Shown here piece by piece: positions 19,880 to 28,119 of a stretch of 64,000 nucleotides of DNA (position 1 is its first letter; the number at the start of each line of letters is the position of its first letter). The DNA is from Flexivirga alba. Lineage in GTDB: Bacteria > Actinomycetota > Actinomycetes > Actinomycetales > Dermatophilaceae. Where the stretch lies: positions 4,650,001 through 4,714,000 of the forward strand of contig NZ_JBHSWH010000001.1 of the NCBI RefSeq assembly GCF_042661025.1, given 5' to 3'. The notes under the pieces are model-generated. The model made no database searches. It was not told the origin of the DNA and was given only the letters and a program-made list of their open reading frames with translations. The position numbers and the translations under genes are program-made.

Positions 19880-21183
19880 GTTACCGTCTAGCCGTGCCTG
19901 CTTCACGTCCGTTCGTGCGCGCCGTGAGCGCTTGCGCCGCCGCGGGATTCGTCCTCGCCGGGTGCTCCTCCGGTGGGAGCACACAGGGCTCCAGCACGAC
20001 GTCGTCGACCCCGGCTTCTGCACCGTCTTCCTCTCGTATGGCGAGCAGCACCTCCGCCTCCACGACGCCGCGATCGTCCTCCTCGACGGCGACACCGACC
20101 AAGAGTCACACCACCTCGGTCGCGCCATCCCCGTCGAGCAGTTGTGTGCAACGGGTCTACGACCGCTTGTCCCCCGCGCAACGCGTCGGCCAGCTGCTGA
20201 TGATCGGCTTGGACGGCACCTCCGCCGCTTCGGCGGACGACGCCCAGATCGCGCGCCAGCACGTCGGCAACGTCATCTATCTCGGCGGCTGGACCGGGTC
20301 TTCTCGCATCCGATCCACGTCGAAACATCTGCAGTCCCAGGCCAGTTCGTCTGCGACCGGTGGAGTTCCGCTCCTGATCGCGGCCGACCAGGAGGGCGGC
20401 TCGGTGCAGCAGTTGAAGGGGCCTGGGTTCACTCCTCTCGTCTCCGCGTTGCAGCAGGGGCGGATGACGGCGGCGAAACGCATCGCTTACGGCAAGCTCA
20501 TCGGCGGGCAGCTCAAGGCCGCAGGCGTCAACCTGAATCTCGCGCCGGTCGCCGACACGGTGCCGGCGTCGATGAGCGCGAGCAACGCGCCGATCGGCAA
20601 GTACGCGCGGGAGTACGGCCACGACCCGGCAACCGTCGCGACGTCCGTCACCGACATCGTCCACGGACTGCACAGCGCCGGCGTCGGCGCGACCGTGAAG
20701 CACTTCCCTGGCCTGGGCCGCATCACCGGCAACACCGACGTGACCACGACCGGGACGACCGACACCAAGACCACGCGTACGGACAGTTACCTGAAGCCGT
20801 TCCTCGCAGGTATGACGGCAGGCGCCGGCGCGGTGATGATGTCGTCGGCGCGTTACGACAAGCTCGATCCGGCCGAGCGCGCGACATTCTCCAGCAGGAT
20901 CATCACTGATCTGCTCCGCGGCAAGCTCGGCTGGCACGGCGTCGTCATCACCGACGACATGAATGCCGTTGCGGTGCAAGGTGTTTCAACCGGCCAGCGA
21001 GCGGTTCGGTTCGTCGCTGCCGGCGGCGACATCGTGCTCACCGGCCGCGCAGACGACGCACCGACGATGACGGGCGCCCTCATCGCGCGCGCCAAGTCGG
21101 ACAAGAAGTTCGCCGGCCAGGTCGAAGCCTCGACGAAGCGGGTCCTCGCCCTGAAGCAGCGCCTCGGCCTGTTGCATTGTTGA
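19876..21183 (+). CDS. Lipoprotein beta-N-acetylglucosaminidase, GH3 (LpqI-like)
   Basis: A cell-surface glycoside hydrolase of 435 residues that should release GlcNAc from peptidoglycan fragments in wall recycling. The N-terminus ends in the lipobox VLAGC, followed by a Ser/Thr-rich linker of about 60 residues. GH3 motifs are LLIAADQEGGSVQQLKG, the loop KHFPGLGRITGNTD carrying the Asp/His pair of NagZ-type enzymes, and VVITDDMNAVAVQG with the nucleophile aspartate. The layout matches mycobacterial LpqI. GTG 19876 overlaps the previous stop; a second GTG at 19894 is also possible. Confidence 0.88.
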   Translation: MSYRLAVPASRPFVRAVSACAAAGFVLAGCSSGGSTQGSSTTSSTPASAPSSSRMASSTSASTTPRSSSSTATPTKSHTTSVAPSPSSSCVQRVYDRLSPAQRVGQLLMIGLDGTSAASADDAQIARQHVGNVIYLGGWTGSSRIRSTSKHLQSQASSSATGGVPLLIAADQEGGSVQQLKGPGFTPLVSALQQGRMTAAKRIAYGKLIGGQLKAAGVNLNLAPVADTVPASMSASNAPIGKYAREYGHDPATVATSVTDIVHGLHSAGVGATVKHFPGLGRITGNTDVTTTGTTDTKTTRTDSYLKPFLAGMTAGAGAVMMSSARYDKLDPAERATFSSRIITDLLRGKLGWHGVVITDDMNAVAVQGVSTGQRAVRFVAAGGDIVLTGRADDAPTMTGALIARAKSDKKFAGQVEASTKRVLALKQRLGLLHC

Positions 21184-21208
21184 GTCCGAACCGACCTCCC
21201 CATTTCGC

Positions 21209-21299
21209 CGAGAGGCTCAGATCGGTCTCGAGAGGCTCACAACGAGCGCCCAATATCGCCGATTTTTGTGAGCCTGTCGATACGTTTCTGAGCCTCTCG
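21209..21299. repeat. Nested four-arm inverted repeat between convergent genes
   Basis: Outer arms CGAGAGGCTCAGA (21209-21221) and its exact complement at 21287-21299 enclose inner arms, TCGAGAGGCTCACAA (21228-21242) and a one-mismatch complement at 21266-21280. All four arms share the core GAGAGGCTCA. The element fills the 139-base gap between the converging LpqI-like and tsaD genes, so it probably serves as a bidirectional terminator. Confidence 0.8.
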
Positions 21300-21322
21300 A
21301 CGAAGGGGTGCGGCGGCAGGAT

Positions 21323-22369
21323 TCAGGACGCTTTCGTCTGACTCACCGGCATCGACGAATCTGCCGGCAGGTCAAGGGAACTCGGCGCGAGGCCACGCTG
21401 CACCATCTGTGATCCGAGCGCCGCGACCATCGCGCCGTTGTCGGTGCACAGCCGCACGCGTGGCACCCGCAGGCTGATCCCGGCAGCGTCACAACGCTCC
21501 TGCGCCATGGCCCGCAAGCGGCTGTTCGCCGTGACACCTCCGCCGATCTGCAGGTCTCCCACGCCATACTCCTCGCAGGCGTCTATCGCCTTGCGGGTCA
21601 GCACGTCGGCGACCGCTTCGTTGAAGCTCGCTGCAACATCCGCGATCGGCACCGGCTCCCCCGCCGCCTGGCGCTCCTGCACCCAGCGCACCACGGCGGT
21701 CTTCAGCCCGGAGAACGAATAGTCGAACCGGTGCTTCGCCAGGTCCTTGCGCGAGGTCAGCCCGCGCGGGAAGCGGATCGCGGCCGGGTCACCAGTCGCA
21801 GCTGCCTCCTCGATGTGCGGTCCTCCGGGGTAGGGCAGTCCCAGCACTCGAGCGACCTTGTCGAAGGCCTCACCGGCGGCGTCGTCGATCGTGCCGCCGA
21901 GTTCGACGATGTCCGAGGCGATGTCGCGGACCAGCAGCAGGTTGGTGTGTCCACCCGAAACCAGCAGTGCCGCAGTGGGTTCCGGCAGCGGCCCGTGGTC
22001 GAGCACATCGGCGCACACGTGCGCGGCGAGGTGATTGACGCCATACAACGGCTTGCCGAGGGCCCACGCGAGGGCCTTCGCCGATGCGACACCGACCATC
22101 AGGGCACCGGCCAACCCGGGTCCGGAGGTGACCGCGATCGCGTCGACGTCGCGCAGGTTGTGGCCGGCTTCTTCGCAGGACCGCTTGATGGTGGGCAGCA
22201 GTGCCTCGAGGTGCGCGCGGCTGGCGACCTCCGGCACGACTCCCCCGAAGCGGGCGTGCTGGTCGACGCTGCTGGCGACCACGTCGGCCAAGAGGGTGTT
22301 GCCTCGCACGAAGGCGACGCCGGTCTCGTCGCAGGAGCTCTCGACGCCGAGGATCAGGGGCTCAGACAT
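21323..22369 (-). CDS. tsaD: tRNA N6-adenosine threonylcarbamoyltransferase TsaD
   Basis: Transfers threonylcarbamoyl from TC-AMP to A37 of ANN-decoding tRNAs, acting with TsaB and TsaE in the cytoplasm. The 348-residue protein has the ASKHA fold. ILGVESSCDETG is at the N-terminus, the metal-binding HxxxH is in NHLAAH, and LVSGGHTNLLLV gives the phosphate region. It is the last gene of the leftward operon and overlaps rimI by eight bases. Its partners tsaB and tsaE are immediately upstream, so the full bacterial t6A transfer set apart from TsaC is here. Confidence 0.96.
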   Translation of the reverse strand: MSEPLILGVESSCDETGVAFVRGNTLLADVVASSVDQHARFGGVVPEVASRAHLEALLPTIKRSCEEAGHNLRDVDAIAVTSGPGLAGALMVGVASAKALAWALGKPLYGVNHLAAHVCADVLDHGPLPEPTAALLVSGGHTNLLLVRDIASDIVELGGTIDDAAGEAFDKVARVLGLPYPGGPHIEEAAATGDPAAIRFPRGLTSRKDLAKHRFDYSFSGLKTAVVRWVQERQAAGEPVPIADVAASFNEAVADVLTRKAIDACEEYGVGDLQIGGGVTANSRLRAMAQERCDAAGISLRVPRVRLCTDNGAMVAALGSQMVQRGLAPSSLDLPADSSMPVSQTKAS

Positions 22370-22826
22370 TGTGTTCTCCCACGAGATGAGCGCGCATCAC
22401 GTACGCGTCGACGTTGCCCGGCTGGTAATAGCCGCGGCGAGTCTGGATGTGCTCGAAACCTGCTCGTGCATAAAGGTTTCGGGCTCGCTCGTTGTCGGCA
22501 CGAACCTCGAGCAACAGCGCCTCGGCACCGCTCTCGCGAGCCTGTGTCATCAGCCGGTAGAGCAGTGTGTGGCCGAGACCACGGCCCTGCTGGCCCGGTG
22601 CGACGGCGATGGTCATGACGTCTGCAGTGCTCCCGGCGCAGTCGATCCCGGCATACCCGACGATGCGGTCCACATCGGTCGCAACCGTGTACTGGCGACG
22701 CGGGCGCCCGGCCAGCTCGGACCACCAGGAGCGTGCCGACCAGGCGTCGTGCTCGAACAACTGCTCGTCGAGGGCGCTCAGCTGCTCGATGTCCGGCCAC
22801 TCCATCTCGCGCAATGCCACTGTCAT
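22362..22826 (-). CDS. rimI: Ribosomal protein S18-alanine N-acetyltransferase RimI
   Basis: A 154-residue GNAT enzyme that would acetylate the N-terminus of ribosomal protein S18, and possibly other proteins. The acetyl-CoA pyrophosphate loop is VAPGQQGRGLGHTLL, followed by LEVRADNERARNLYARAGFEHIQTRRGYY, the RimI signature. ATG 22826 is chosen because it overlaps the tsaB stop (ATGA) and begins the fold; the longer open frame upstream lies over tsaB. A RimI gene between tsaB and tsaD is common in actinobacteria. Confidence 0.93.
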   Translation of the reverse strand: MTVALREMEWPDIEQLSALDEQLFEHDAWSARSWWSELAGRPRRQYTVATDVDRIVGYAGIDCAGSTADVMTIAVAPGQQGRGLGHTLLYRLMTQARESGAEALLLEVRADNERARNLYARAGFEHIQTRRGYYQPGNVDAYVMRAHLVGEHNV

Positions 22827-23496
22827 CGGGGCAGTACCGACTTCTGAGCCGTCGCCGGTTTCGCATCCGGCTGGCGCAGGTAGAGCGGCTGCACGGGCAG
22901 CAGCTCGCCCCCGACAGCCAGCTGCTGGACGGTGTATGACGCAAGCCCACCCGCCGGCACGTCGAGCGGCTGCAACGCCGTCGGGAAGCACTCGGGGTAG
23001 AGCTGCGGACCGCGGCCGGCAGTGGGCAAGGCCCGGACCTCGTCCGGCAGATCGGCGGGGCGGCAGACCTGCGGCATACCCGAGACACGCTCGACGACCC
23101 CGCCGGTCATGAGGTACCGGGCCCAGTAGACCTCTTGCGCCGGGCGTCGCTGGCGACCACGAACTCCGCCGGCGCTCCGCGAACGGCCGCGGCATACGCC
23201 AGCGCGTCCAAGCTGCAGACGCCATACACCGGGAGATCGAGCGCCAGGCCGAGCGTCGTTGCCGTCGCCAGCCCGACGCGCAGACCGGTGAACGGACCCG
23301 GGCCGACGCCGACCGCGACGGCGGTGAGATCGGCGGGCGACCGGCCGGCCCCGGCGACGACCGACGAGATCATCGGGGTCAGGGTCTCGGCGTGACGCCG
23401 CGAGTCGACCAGTGACTCCTCAGCGATCACCTGCGCCCCGTCATGGAGGGCAACGGTCACGGCCGAAGTGGCGGTGTCGAGAGCGAGCAGTAGCAC
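22823..23496 (-). CDS. tsaB: tRNA threonylcarbamoyladenosine protein TsaB, one-base frameshift
   Basis: Scaffold subunit that dimerises with TsaD in t6A synthesis. The N-terminal half reads LLALDTATSAVTVALHDG and VGVGPGPFTGLRVGLATA, both TsaB hallmarks. After VVASDARRK the frame is lost. Adding one G near 23134 restores EVYWARYLMTGG and joins the second half (MPQVCRPADLP...QPLYLRQPD) to a stop at 22823. The repaired protein has about 225 residues, a normal length. Because tsaB is usually essential, a sequencing deletion is the best explanation. The start is GTG 23496, and the stop overlaps rimI. Confidence 0.9.
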
Positions 23497-23524
23497 CGGA
23501 CAAGGGTACGGCGCGCCCCGGTCC

Positions 23525-23985
23525 CTACCGAATGACGTGCTGCACCAGGTCGTGGAAACGCCGACCGGTGGGCAACAAGGTCACGACGCGGGCGTCACCG
23601 TCGGGCTCGAGGACCAGCTCCAGGCGGGACTCAGCCAGGTCGTCTGCCAGCCCGGACCCCCACTCGACGACGGTGACCGACCCGGCGATCTCGGCGTCGA
23701 GGTCCAGGTCGTCCAACTCGGCGGAGCCGCCGAGCCGGTAGGCGTCGACGTGCACGAGCGCCGGACCGTCGACGAGAGACGGATGGATCCGGGAGATGAC
23801 GAACGTCGGTGAGGTGATCGGGCCGCGGACGCCGAGCCCGGCACCGATTCCCTGGGTCAGGGTCGTCTTGCCCGCACCGAGGCCGCCGGTCAGCACGACC
23901 AGGTCGCCCGCCCGTAGGAGACTGCCGAGTCGTGCCCCCACTCCTGGGTGGCCTCCGCGTCTTCGAGTCGCACCTGCGCAGTCAC
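23525..23985 (-). CDS. tsaE: tRNA threonylcarbamoyladenosine ATPase TsaE, one-base frameshift
   Basis: Small P-loop ATPase that drives turnover of the TsaBD complex. VVLTGGLGAGKTTLTQGIGAGLGV is the Walker A region, SPTFVISRIH the switch region and HVDAYRLGG and VTVVEWG the Walker B surroundings. The natural N-terminus (VTAQVRLEDAEATQEWG) is in another frame: it starts at GTG 23985, overlapping the hydrolase stop by GTGA. It rejoins the rest if one base is restored in the C-run 23935-23939. Repaired length is about 153 residues, normal for TsaE. Confidence 0.9.
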
Positions 23986-25040
23986 TTCGTGTCCTGCTCC
24001 TGCGCCGACCGCTCAGCACGCTCGAGGAACGCCAGCAGCTGCGCGCTGACCACCTCGGGTGTCTCCAGCGGCAGCACGTGCCCCGCGCGCTTGACCACGA
24101 CGAGCTCTGCTCCCGGCAGCGAGCGGGCGATGCTTTCCCCATGCGCGATGGGCGTCATCCGGTCGCGGGTGCCGTGCATGATGAGCGTCTCGACCCCTTC
24201 GAAGGCCGAGAGCGCAGCCTTGCGATCGTGCTCCATCAGGGTCGGCAAGTAGGCGCCGATCACGTGCAGGCGAGTCCCGAAGATCATCTCGGCAAGATCC
24301 CGGATCACGTCCTTCGGCACGGGGCCGCCGAACGAATACCTATGCACCAGAGCGGATTCCACGTTCCGACCGAGCAGTCGGGCCGTGTTGAACGCATTCT
24401 GTTGCCGGTCGGCACGGGCGACGGCACCAGGCCCGAGCCGGTGCACGACGGCACCCAACTGCTTGCCCAGTCCGAAGTTCACCTCGGACAGGCCGCCGGC
24501 GCTGGTGCTGATCAGTGCGACGCCGACCACCCGGTCGCGCACCAGCTCCGGGCGTTGCTCGGCCAGCGCCATGAGCGCCATACCGCCCATCGAGTGCCCG
24601 ACCAGCGCCACCGGGCCGTCCGGTATCGCCTGCTCGACAACGCTCGCGAGGTCACGGCCCAACTGCGCGATCGTGTATGACGGATCGTCGCCTTCCCCCG
24701 ACCGGCCGTGTCCACGAAGATCCACGCACACCACGCGATAACCGGCCTCGTGCATGTCGCGACGCTGTTGCGCCCAGACAGCCTGGCTGTGCGCATAGCC
24801 GTGCACGAGCAACACCGTCGTGGCTTTCGCGTCTGTGTTGTCCGAGTTGCCGGCCGGTTCGTCGATCTCGACATATAGCGGGACACCGTCGTCGGCGACG
24901 ACCACCGATCCGCGCTGCTCGAGCTCGGGGTCATCGGCCGAGCGCAGTACCGCACGGTCCTTCCGGCGTGCCCGCAGCGCACGGTCGGTGCCCACACCGG
25001 CCGCGGTCGCCACGCCGGCTGCTGCCACACCGATGCCCAA
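23982..25040 (-). CDS. Alpha/beta hydrolase
   Basis: A 352-residue hydrolase with a hydrophobic N-terminus (GIGVAAAGVATAAGVG) that may anchor it in the membrane. LLVHGYAHSQAVW holds the oxyanion glycine, the nucleophile serine is in VGHSMGGMA, and the C-terminal histidine is in KRAGHVLPLETPE. Substrate is unknown. It sits between alr and tsaE, a position where actinobacteria often keep such a hydrolase (the lipase-like gene after alr). Starts at TTG 25040 or GTG 25028 are possible; no strong ribosome binding site decides. Confidence 0.78.
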   Translation of the reverse strand: MGIGVAAAGVATAAGVGTDRALRARRKDRAVLRSADDPELEQRGSVVVADDGVPLYVEIDEPAGNSDNTDAKATTVLLVHGYAHSQAVWAQQRRDMHEAGYRVVCVDLRGHGRSGEGDDPSYTIAQLGRDLASVVEQAIPDGPVALVGHSMGGMALMALAEQRPELVRDRVVGVALISTSAGGLSEVNFGLGKQLGAVVHRLGPGAVARADRQQNAFNTARLLGRNVESALVHRYSFGGPVPKDVIRDLAEMIFGTRLHVIGAYLPTLMEHDRKAALSAFEGVETLIMHGTRDRMTPIAHGESIARSLPGAELVVVKRAGHVLPLETPEVVSAQLLAFLERAERSAQEQDTK

Positions 25041-25056
25041 CCCGATCAGTCCGCGC

Positions 25057-26220
25057 CTAGCGCTCGCGAGAGTCCAGGTAGATGCGCGGCAGCCGCGAGC
25101 TCATCCGCGCGACGATCTCGTAGCTGATGGTGTCGGTGGCCGCGGCCCAGTCCTGCGCCATCGGTTCGCCGTTCGCGCCGTTCCCGAAGAGCACGACCTC
25201 ATCGCCGGCCTGCACCGGCAGGTCGCCGACGTCGACGACGAACTGGTCCATGCAGACCCGACCCGCGACGGTGAACTGCCGGCCGCCCACCTGCACCGGA
25301 CCCTTGGACGAGGCTGCGCGCGGCACACCGTCGGCATACCCGCACGGGACGTCGATGAGCGTCGTCTCCCGCGGCGTCACGTATGTGTGCCCGTAGCTCA
25401 CGCCCTGACCGATCGGAACTCGTTTGGTGACAGTCACATTCGCGGTGACGGTCATCGCGGGGACCAGCCCGAAGCGGGACGGCCCGCCGATGTCGGGGAC
25501 CGGCGAGAGTCCATAGACAGCCAGCCCCGGACGAACCATGTCGAAGGCCGCCTGCGGTGTCGTCAGGGTCGCCGCCGAGTTGGACATGTGCCGCACCTCG
25601 AGGTCGAAACCGGCGCGCTCACAGTCGCGCACCGCGTCGGCGAACCGCACCTGCTGCGCTTGCACGGACGGGTGATGCGGAGCGTCGGCAAACGCGAAGT
25701 GGGTGAAAACGCCTGTCACCGCGATGGTTCCGTCCGCGACGTGTCGTCGGGCCGCGTCGACGAGCAGCGGCCAGTCCGGCCCGAACGCCCCGTTGCGGGC
25801 GAGCCCGGTGTCAACCTTGAGCTGGACCCGAGCGGTCTTGCCGGTCTCGCGTGCTGCGGCGGCGATTGCGTCGATCTCCCAGACCGCCGGCACACCGAGG
25901 TCGATGTCAGCCGTGATCGCCTGGGTGAAATCCATTCCGGGCGCGTGCAACCAGCTCAGGACGGGGGCGGTGACGCCGGCGCCACGCAGCGCGAGTGCCT
26001 CCTGCAGTTGCGCGACCCCGAGCCAATGCGCGCCGCCGCGCAAGGCCGCCCGAGCGCTCGGGACGAGGCCGTGTCCGTAGGCGTCGCCCTTGACGACGGC
26101 CATCACCATCGCATCCCCGGCGTGCTGCTGCAGCACCCCGACGTTGTGGGCGATCGCGTCGAGGTCGACGATCACCCGCGCGGGCACGCCGCCAGGAAGG
26201 GCACTCGGCTGGTCATTCAC
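25057..26220 (-). CDS. alr: Alanine racemase
   Basis: PLP enzyme of 387 residues that supplies D-alanine for peptidoglycan. The PLP lysine is in VVKGDAYGHG near residue 44 and the second catalytic base, tyrosine, is in GVSYGHTYV near 276. MSNSAATL and RVCMDQFVVDVGD are further fold-III signatures. The start is GTG 26220. It follows the nnr gene by 56 bases in the glmS-to-tsaD operon and fits a wall-precursor theme with glmS. Confidence 0.96.
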   Translation of the reverse strand: MNDQPSALPGGVPARVIVDLDAIAHNVGVLQQHAGDAMVMAVVKGDAYGHGLVPSARAALRGGAHWLGVAQLQEALALRGAGVTAPVLSWLHAPGMDFTQAITADIDLGVPAVWEIDAIAAAARETGKTARVQLKVDTGLARNGAFGPDWPLLVDAARRHVADGTIAVTGVFTHFAFADAPHHPSVQAQQVRFADAVRDCERAGFDLEVRHMSNSAATLTTPQAAFDMVRPGLAVYGLSPVPDIGGPSRFGLVPAMTVTANVTVTKRVPIGQGVSYGHTYVTPRETTLIDVPCGYADGVPRAASSKGPVQVGGRQFTVAGRVCMDQFVVDVGDLPVQAGDEVVLFGNGANGEPMAQDWAAATDTISYEIVARMSSRLPRIYLDSRER

Positions 26221-26276
26221 AGGGGCAAGTGTGGCACCTGGCTACCTCTCGCCGTCGGACCGACCTCGGCGTCGCC

Positions 26277-27755
26277 TCAGCCGGGTAGGCGCAGCAGATG
26301 CGCGACCGTGCGGCCGAGCTCGTGCGCGACATCCATCGCGCGCACCGGGCCACCGGGGTTGGCCCGCTCGCCAGCGACTCCGTGCACCAGTGCCCCGAGG
26401 GCGCCGGCATGAAGGGGGTCCAGCCCGGCAGCGAGCAACGCGCCGCACACACCGCCGAGGACGTCGCCACTGCCCGCCGTCGCGAGCCAGGTCGGCCCGT
26501 CGGCCTGCGTTACCACCGGCAACCCGCTGTCCGTGGGCGGCACCACGGCGGTGACTGCACCCTTGACGAGAACGGTGCACTGCAGCAGGTCTGCCACCTG
26601 TCGTGCGACGACCGTCGGTGCACGCTGCACGTCGTCCGTGGTCAGCTCACCATCTTCACCTCGTACGCCGAGCCGGCCTGCCAGCCGCAGCAACTCGCCA
26701 AGGTGCGGCGTCAGCAGGGTCGGCGCGGTTCGCGGCTGCTCGAGCAGGTCCAAGCCACCGGCATCGAGGAGGATCGGCAGGTCCGAGGCGAGCGCCTCAC
26801 GCGCGGCCGACAGCTGCTCCTGGGAGGAGTCGTCGAGGTCCATGCCGGACCCGATCAGCCAGGCCTGGACCCGCCCGGTGCCGAAGACTGCCTCCGGGAC
26901 CGCCTGGCGCAGTAAGTTGCTCGGCGCTTCTGGCCCGACATACCGGACCATACCCACACCGGCCGTGACCGCCGCGGTGACCGACATCAGCGCGGCGCCG
27001 GTGTAGTGCTCACCGCCGGTGATCACTCCGAGCACACCGCGGGAGTATTTGTCGTCCCCCGGAGCTGGCACTGGCCAGGCGCCAGCCACGTCGGCGTGCG
27101 AAAACCGTTGCAGCGCAGCTGTTCCCGGTTCTGGAACGCCGATGTCCAGCACGGTGAGCAGGCCGATCGCCTGCTCGGTCGCAGGCATGAGATGCACCGG
27201 TTTGGCCAGACTGAAGGTCACCGTCTCGTCCGCGAAGATCGCATCGCTGCGAACCTCGCCCGCCGGGTCGAGACCGGACGGCAGGTCCACCGCGAGCACC
27301 AGCGCATCGTCGGCGATCAGGTCGGGCAGGTCGCGCAGATGCTCCGGCAGGCCGGGCCGCCCACCGATGCCGAGGATCCCGTCGATCACCAGGTCCGCGC
27401 CAGCGAGCGCTTCGCGCACCTCGACCGGCACTGCACCGGAGCGCCATTCAAAGATCGCCATTCCGCCCTCACGGGCTGCGGCCAAAGCTTGTTCGTGCGT
27501 TCGCGAGCCGACCAGGACCGCGGCCACGTCGATGCCGTCCGCGGCCAATTGTGCTGCGGCATACAGGGAGTCGCCGCCGTTGTCGCCACCACCGACGAGC
27601 ACGACCACCCGGTCGGTGCCCTCCTCGGACAACCGCGCGGCGGCGACCTGCGCCAGCCCGGTTGCGGCACGTTGCATCAGCTCACCGTCGGGCAGCGTTG
27701 CCCGGATGGCATCCTCGGCGGCACGGACCGCCGGCACGTCATACGCACGAATCAT
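26277..27755 (-). CDS. nnr: Bifunctional NAD(P)H-hydrate epimerase / ADP-dependent dehydratase
   Basis: Metabolite-repair enzyme of 492 residues that rescues hydrated NADH and NADPH. The N-terminal YjeF_N epimerase domain (about 1-210) has GGGDNGGDSLYAA and AVDLPSGLDPAGE. The C-terminal kinase-like dehydratase domain (about 215-492) has LLTPHLGELLRL and the signature WLATAGSGDVLGGVCGALLA. The start is ATG 27755, 11 bases after the acpS stop. Fusion of both activities in one chain is the usual bacterial form. Confidence 0.94.
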   Translation of the reverse strand: MIRAYDVPAVRAAEDAIRATLPDGELMQRAATGLAQVAAARLSEEGTDRVVVLVGGGDNGGDSLYAAAQLAADGIDVAAVLVGSRTHEQALAAAREGGMAIFEWRSGAVPVEVREALAGADLVIDGILGIGGRPGLPEHLRDLPDLIADDALVLAVDLPSGLDPAGEVRSDAIFADETVTFSLAKPVHLMPATEQAIGLLTVLDIGVPEPGTAALQRFSHADVAGAWPVPAPGDDKYSRGVLGVITGGEHYTGAALMSVTAAVTAGVGMVRYVGPEAPSNLLRQAVPEAVFGTGRVQAWLIGSGMDLDDSSQEQLSAAREALASDLPILLDAGGLDLLEQPRTAPTLLTPHLGELLRLAGRLGVRGEDGELTTDDVQRAPTVVARQVADLLQCTVLVKGAVTAVVPPTDSGLPVVTQADGPTWLATAGSGDVLGGVCGALLAAGLDPLHAGALGALVHGVAGERANPGGPVRAMDVAHELGRTVAHLLRLPG

Positions 27756-27766
27756 GTTGTTGAACC

Positions 27767-28117
27767 TCAGCTTTCGGCAACGACCACCGCGGATGCGATG
27801 CCCGCATCGTGCGAGATCGACAGATGCAACGAGCGTATGCCGAGCTGGTTCGCGCGGGCCTCAACCGAGCCGCGCAACTCCATGGACGGCTTGCCCACGT
27901 CGTCCTTGACGACGATCGCGTCGACCCAGTGCAGTCCGACGGGTGCACCGAGCGCCTTGGCCAGTGCCTCCTTCGCGGCGAAGCGCCCAGCCAAGGAGTT
28001 CGGCGGCAGGTCGCGCTCCTGCTCGGCGAAGAGTCGTTCCAGGAGCCGCGGTGTCGCGTCGAGCTTGGCAATGAACCGCTCCACGTCGACCACGTCGATG
28101 CCGACTCCGACGATCAT
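27767..28117 (-). CDS. acpS: Holo-[acyl-carrier-protein] synthase
   Basis: Transfers 4'-phosphopantetheine from CoA to acyl carrier protein; 116 residues. GIDVVDVERF carries the Mg2+-binding aspartate and RFAAKEALAKAL the second metal glutamate and catalytic lysine region. HLSISHDAGIASAVVVAE is the C-terminal family signature. ATG 28117 gives a protein of normal length and follows the glmS stop by two bases; the longer frame upstream overlaps glmS and is not coding. Confidence 0.95.
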   Translation of the reverse strand: MIVGVGIDVVDVERFIAKLDATPRLLERLFAEQERDLPPNSLAGRFAAKEALAKALGAPVGLHWVDAIVVKDDVGKPSMELRGSVEARANQLGIRSLHLSISHDAGIASAVVVAES

Positions 28118-28119
28118 GA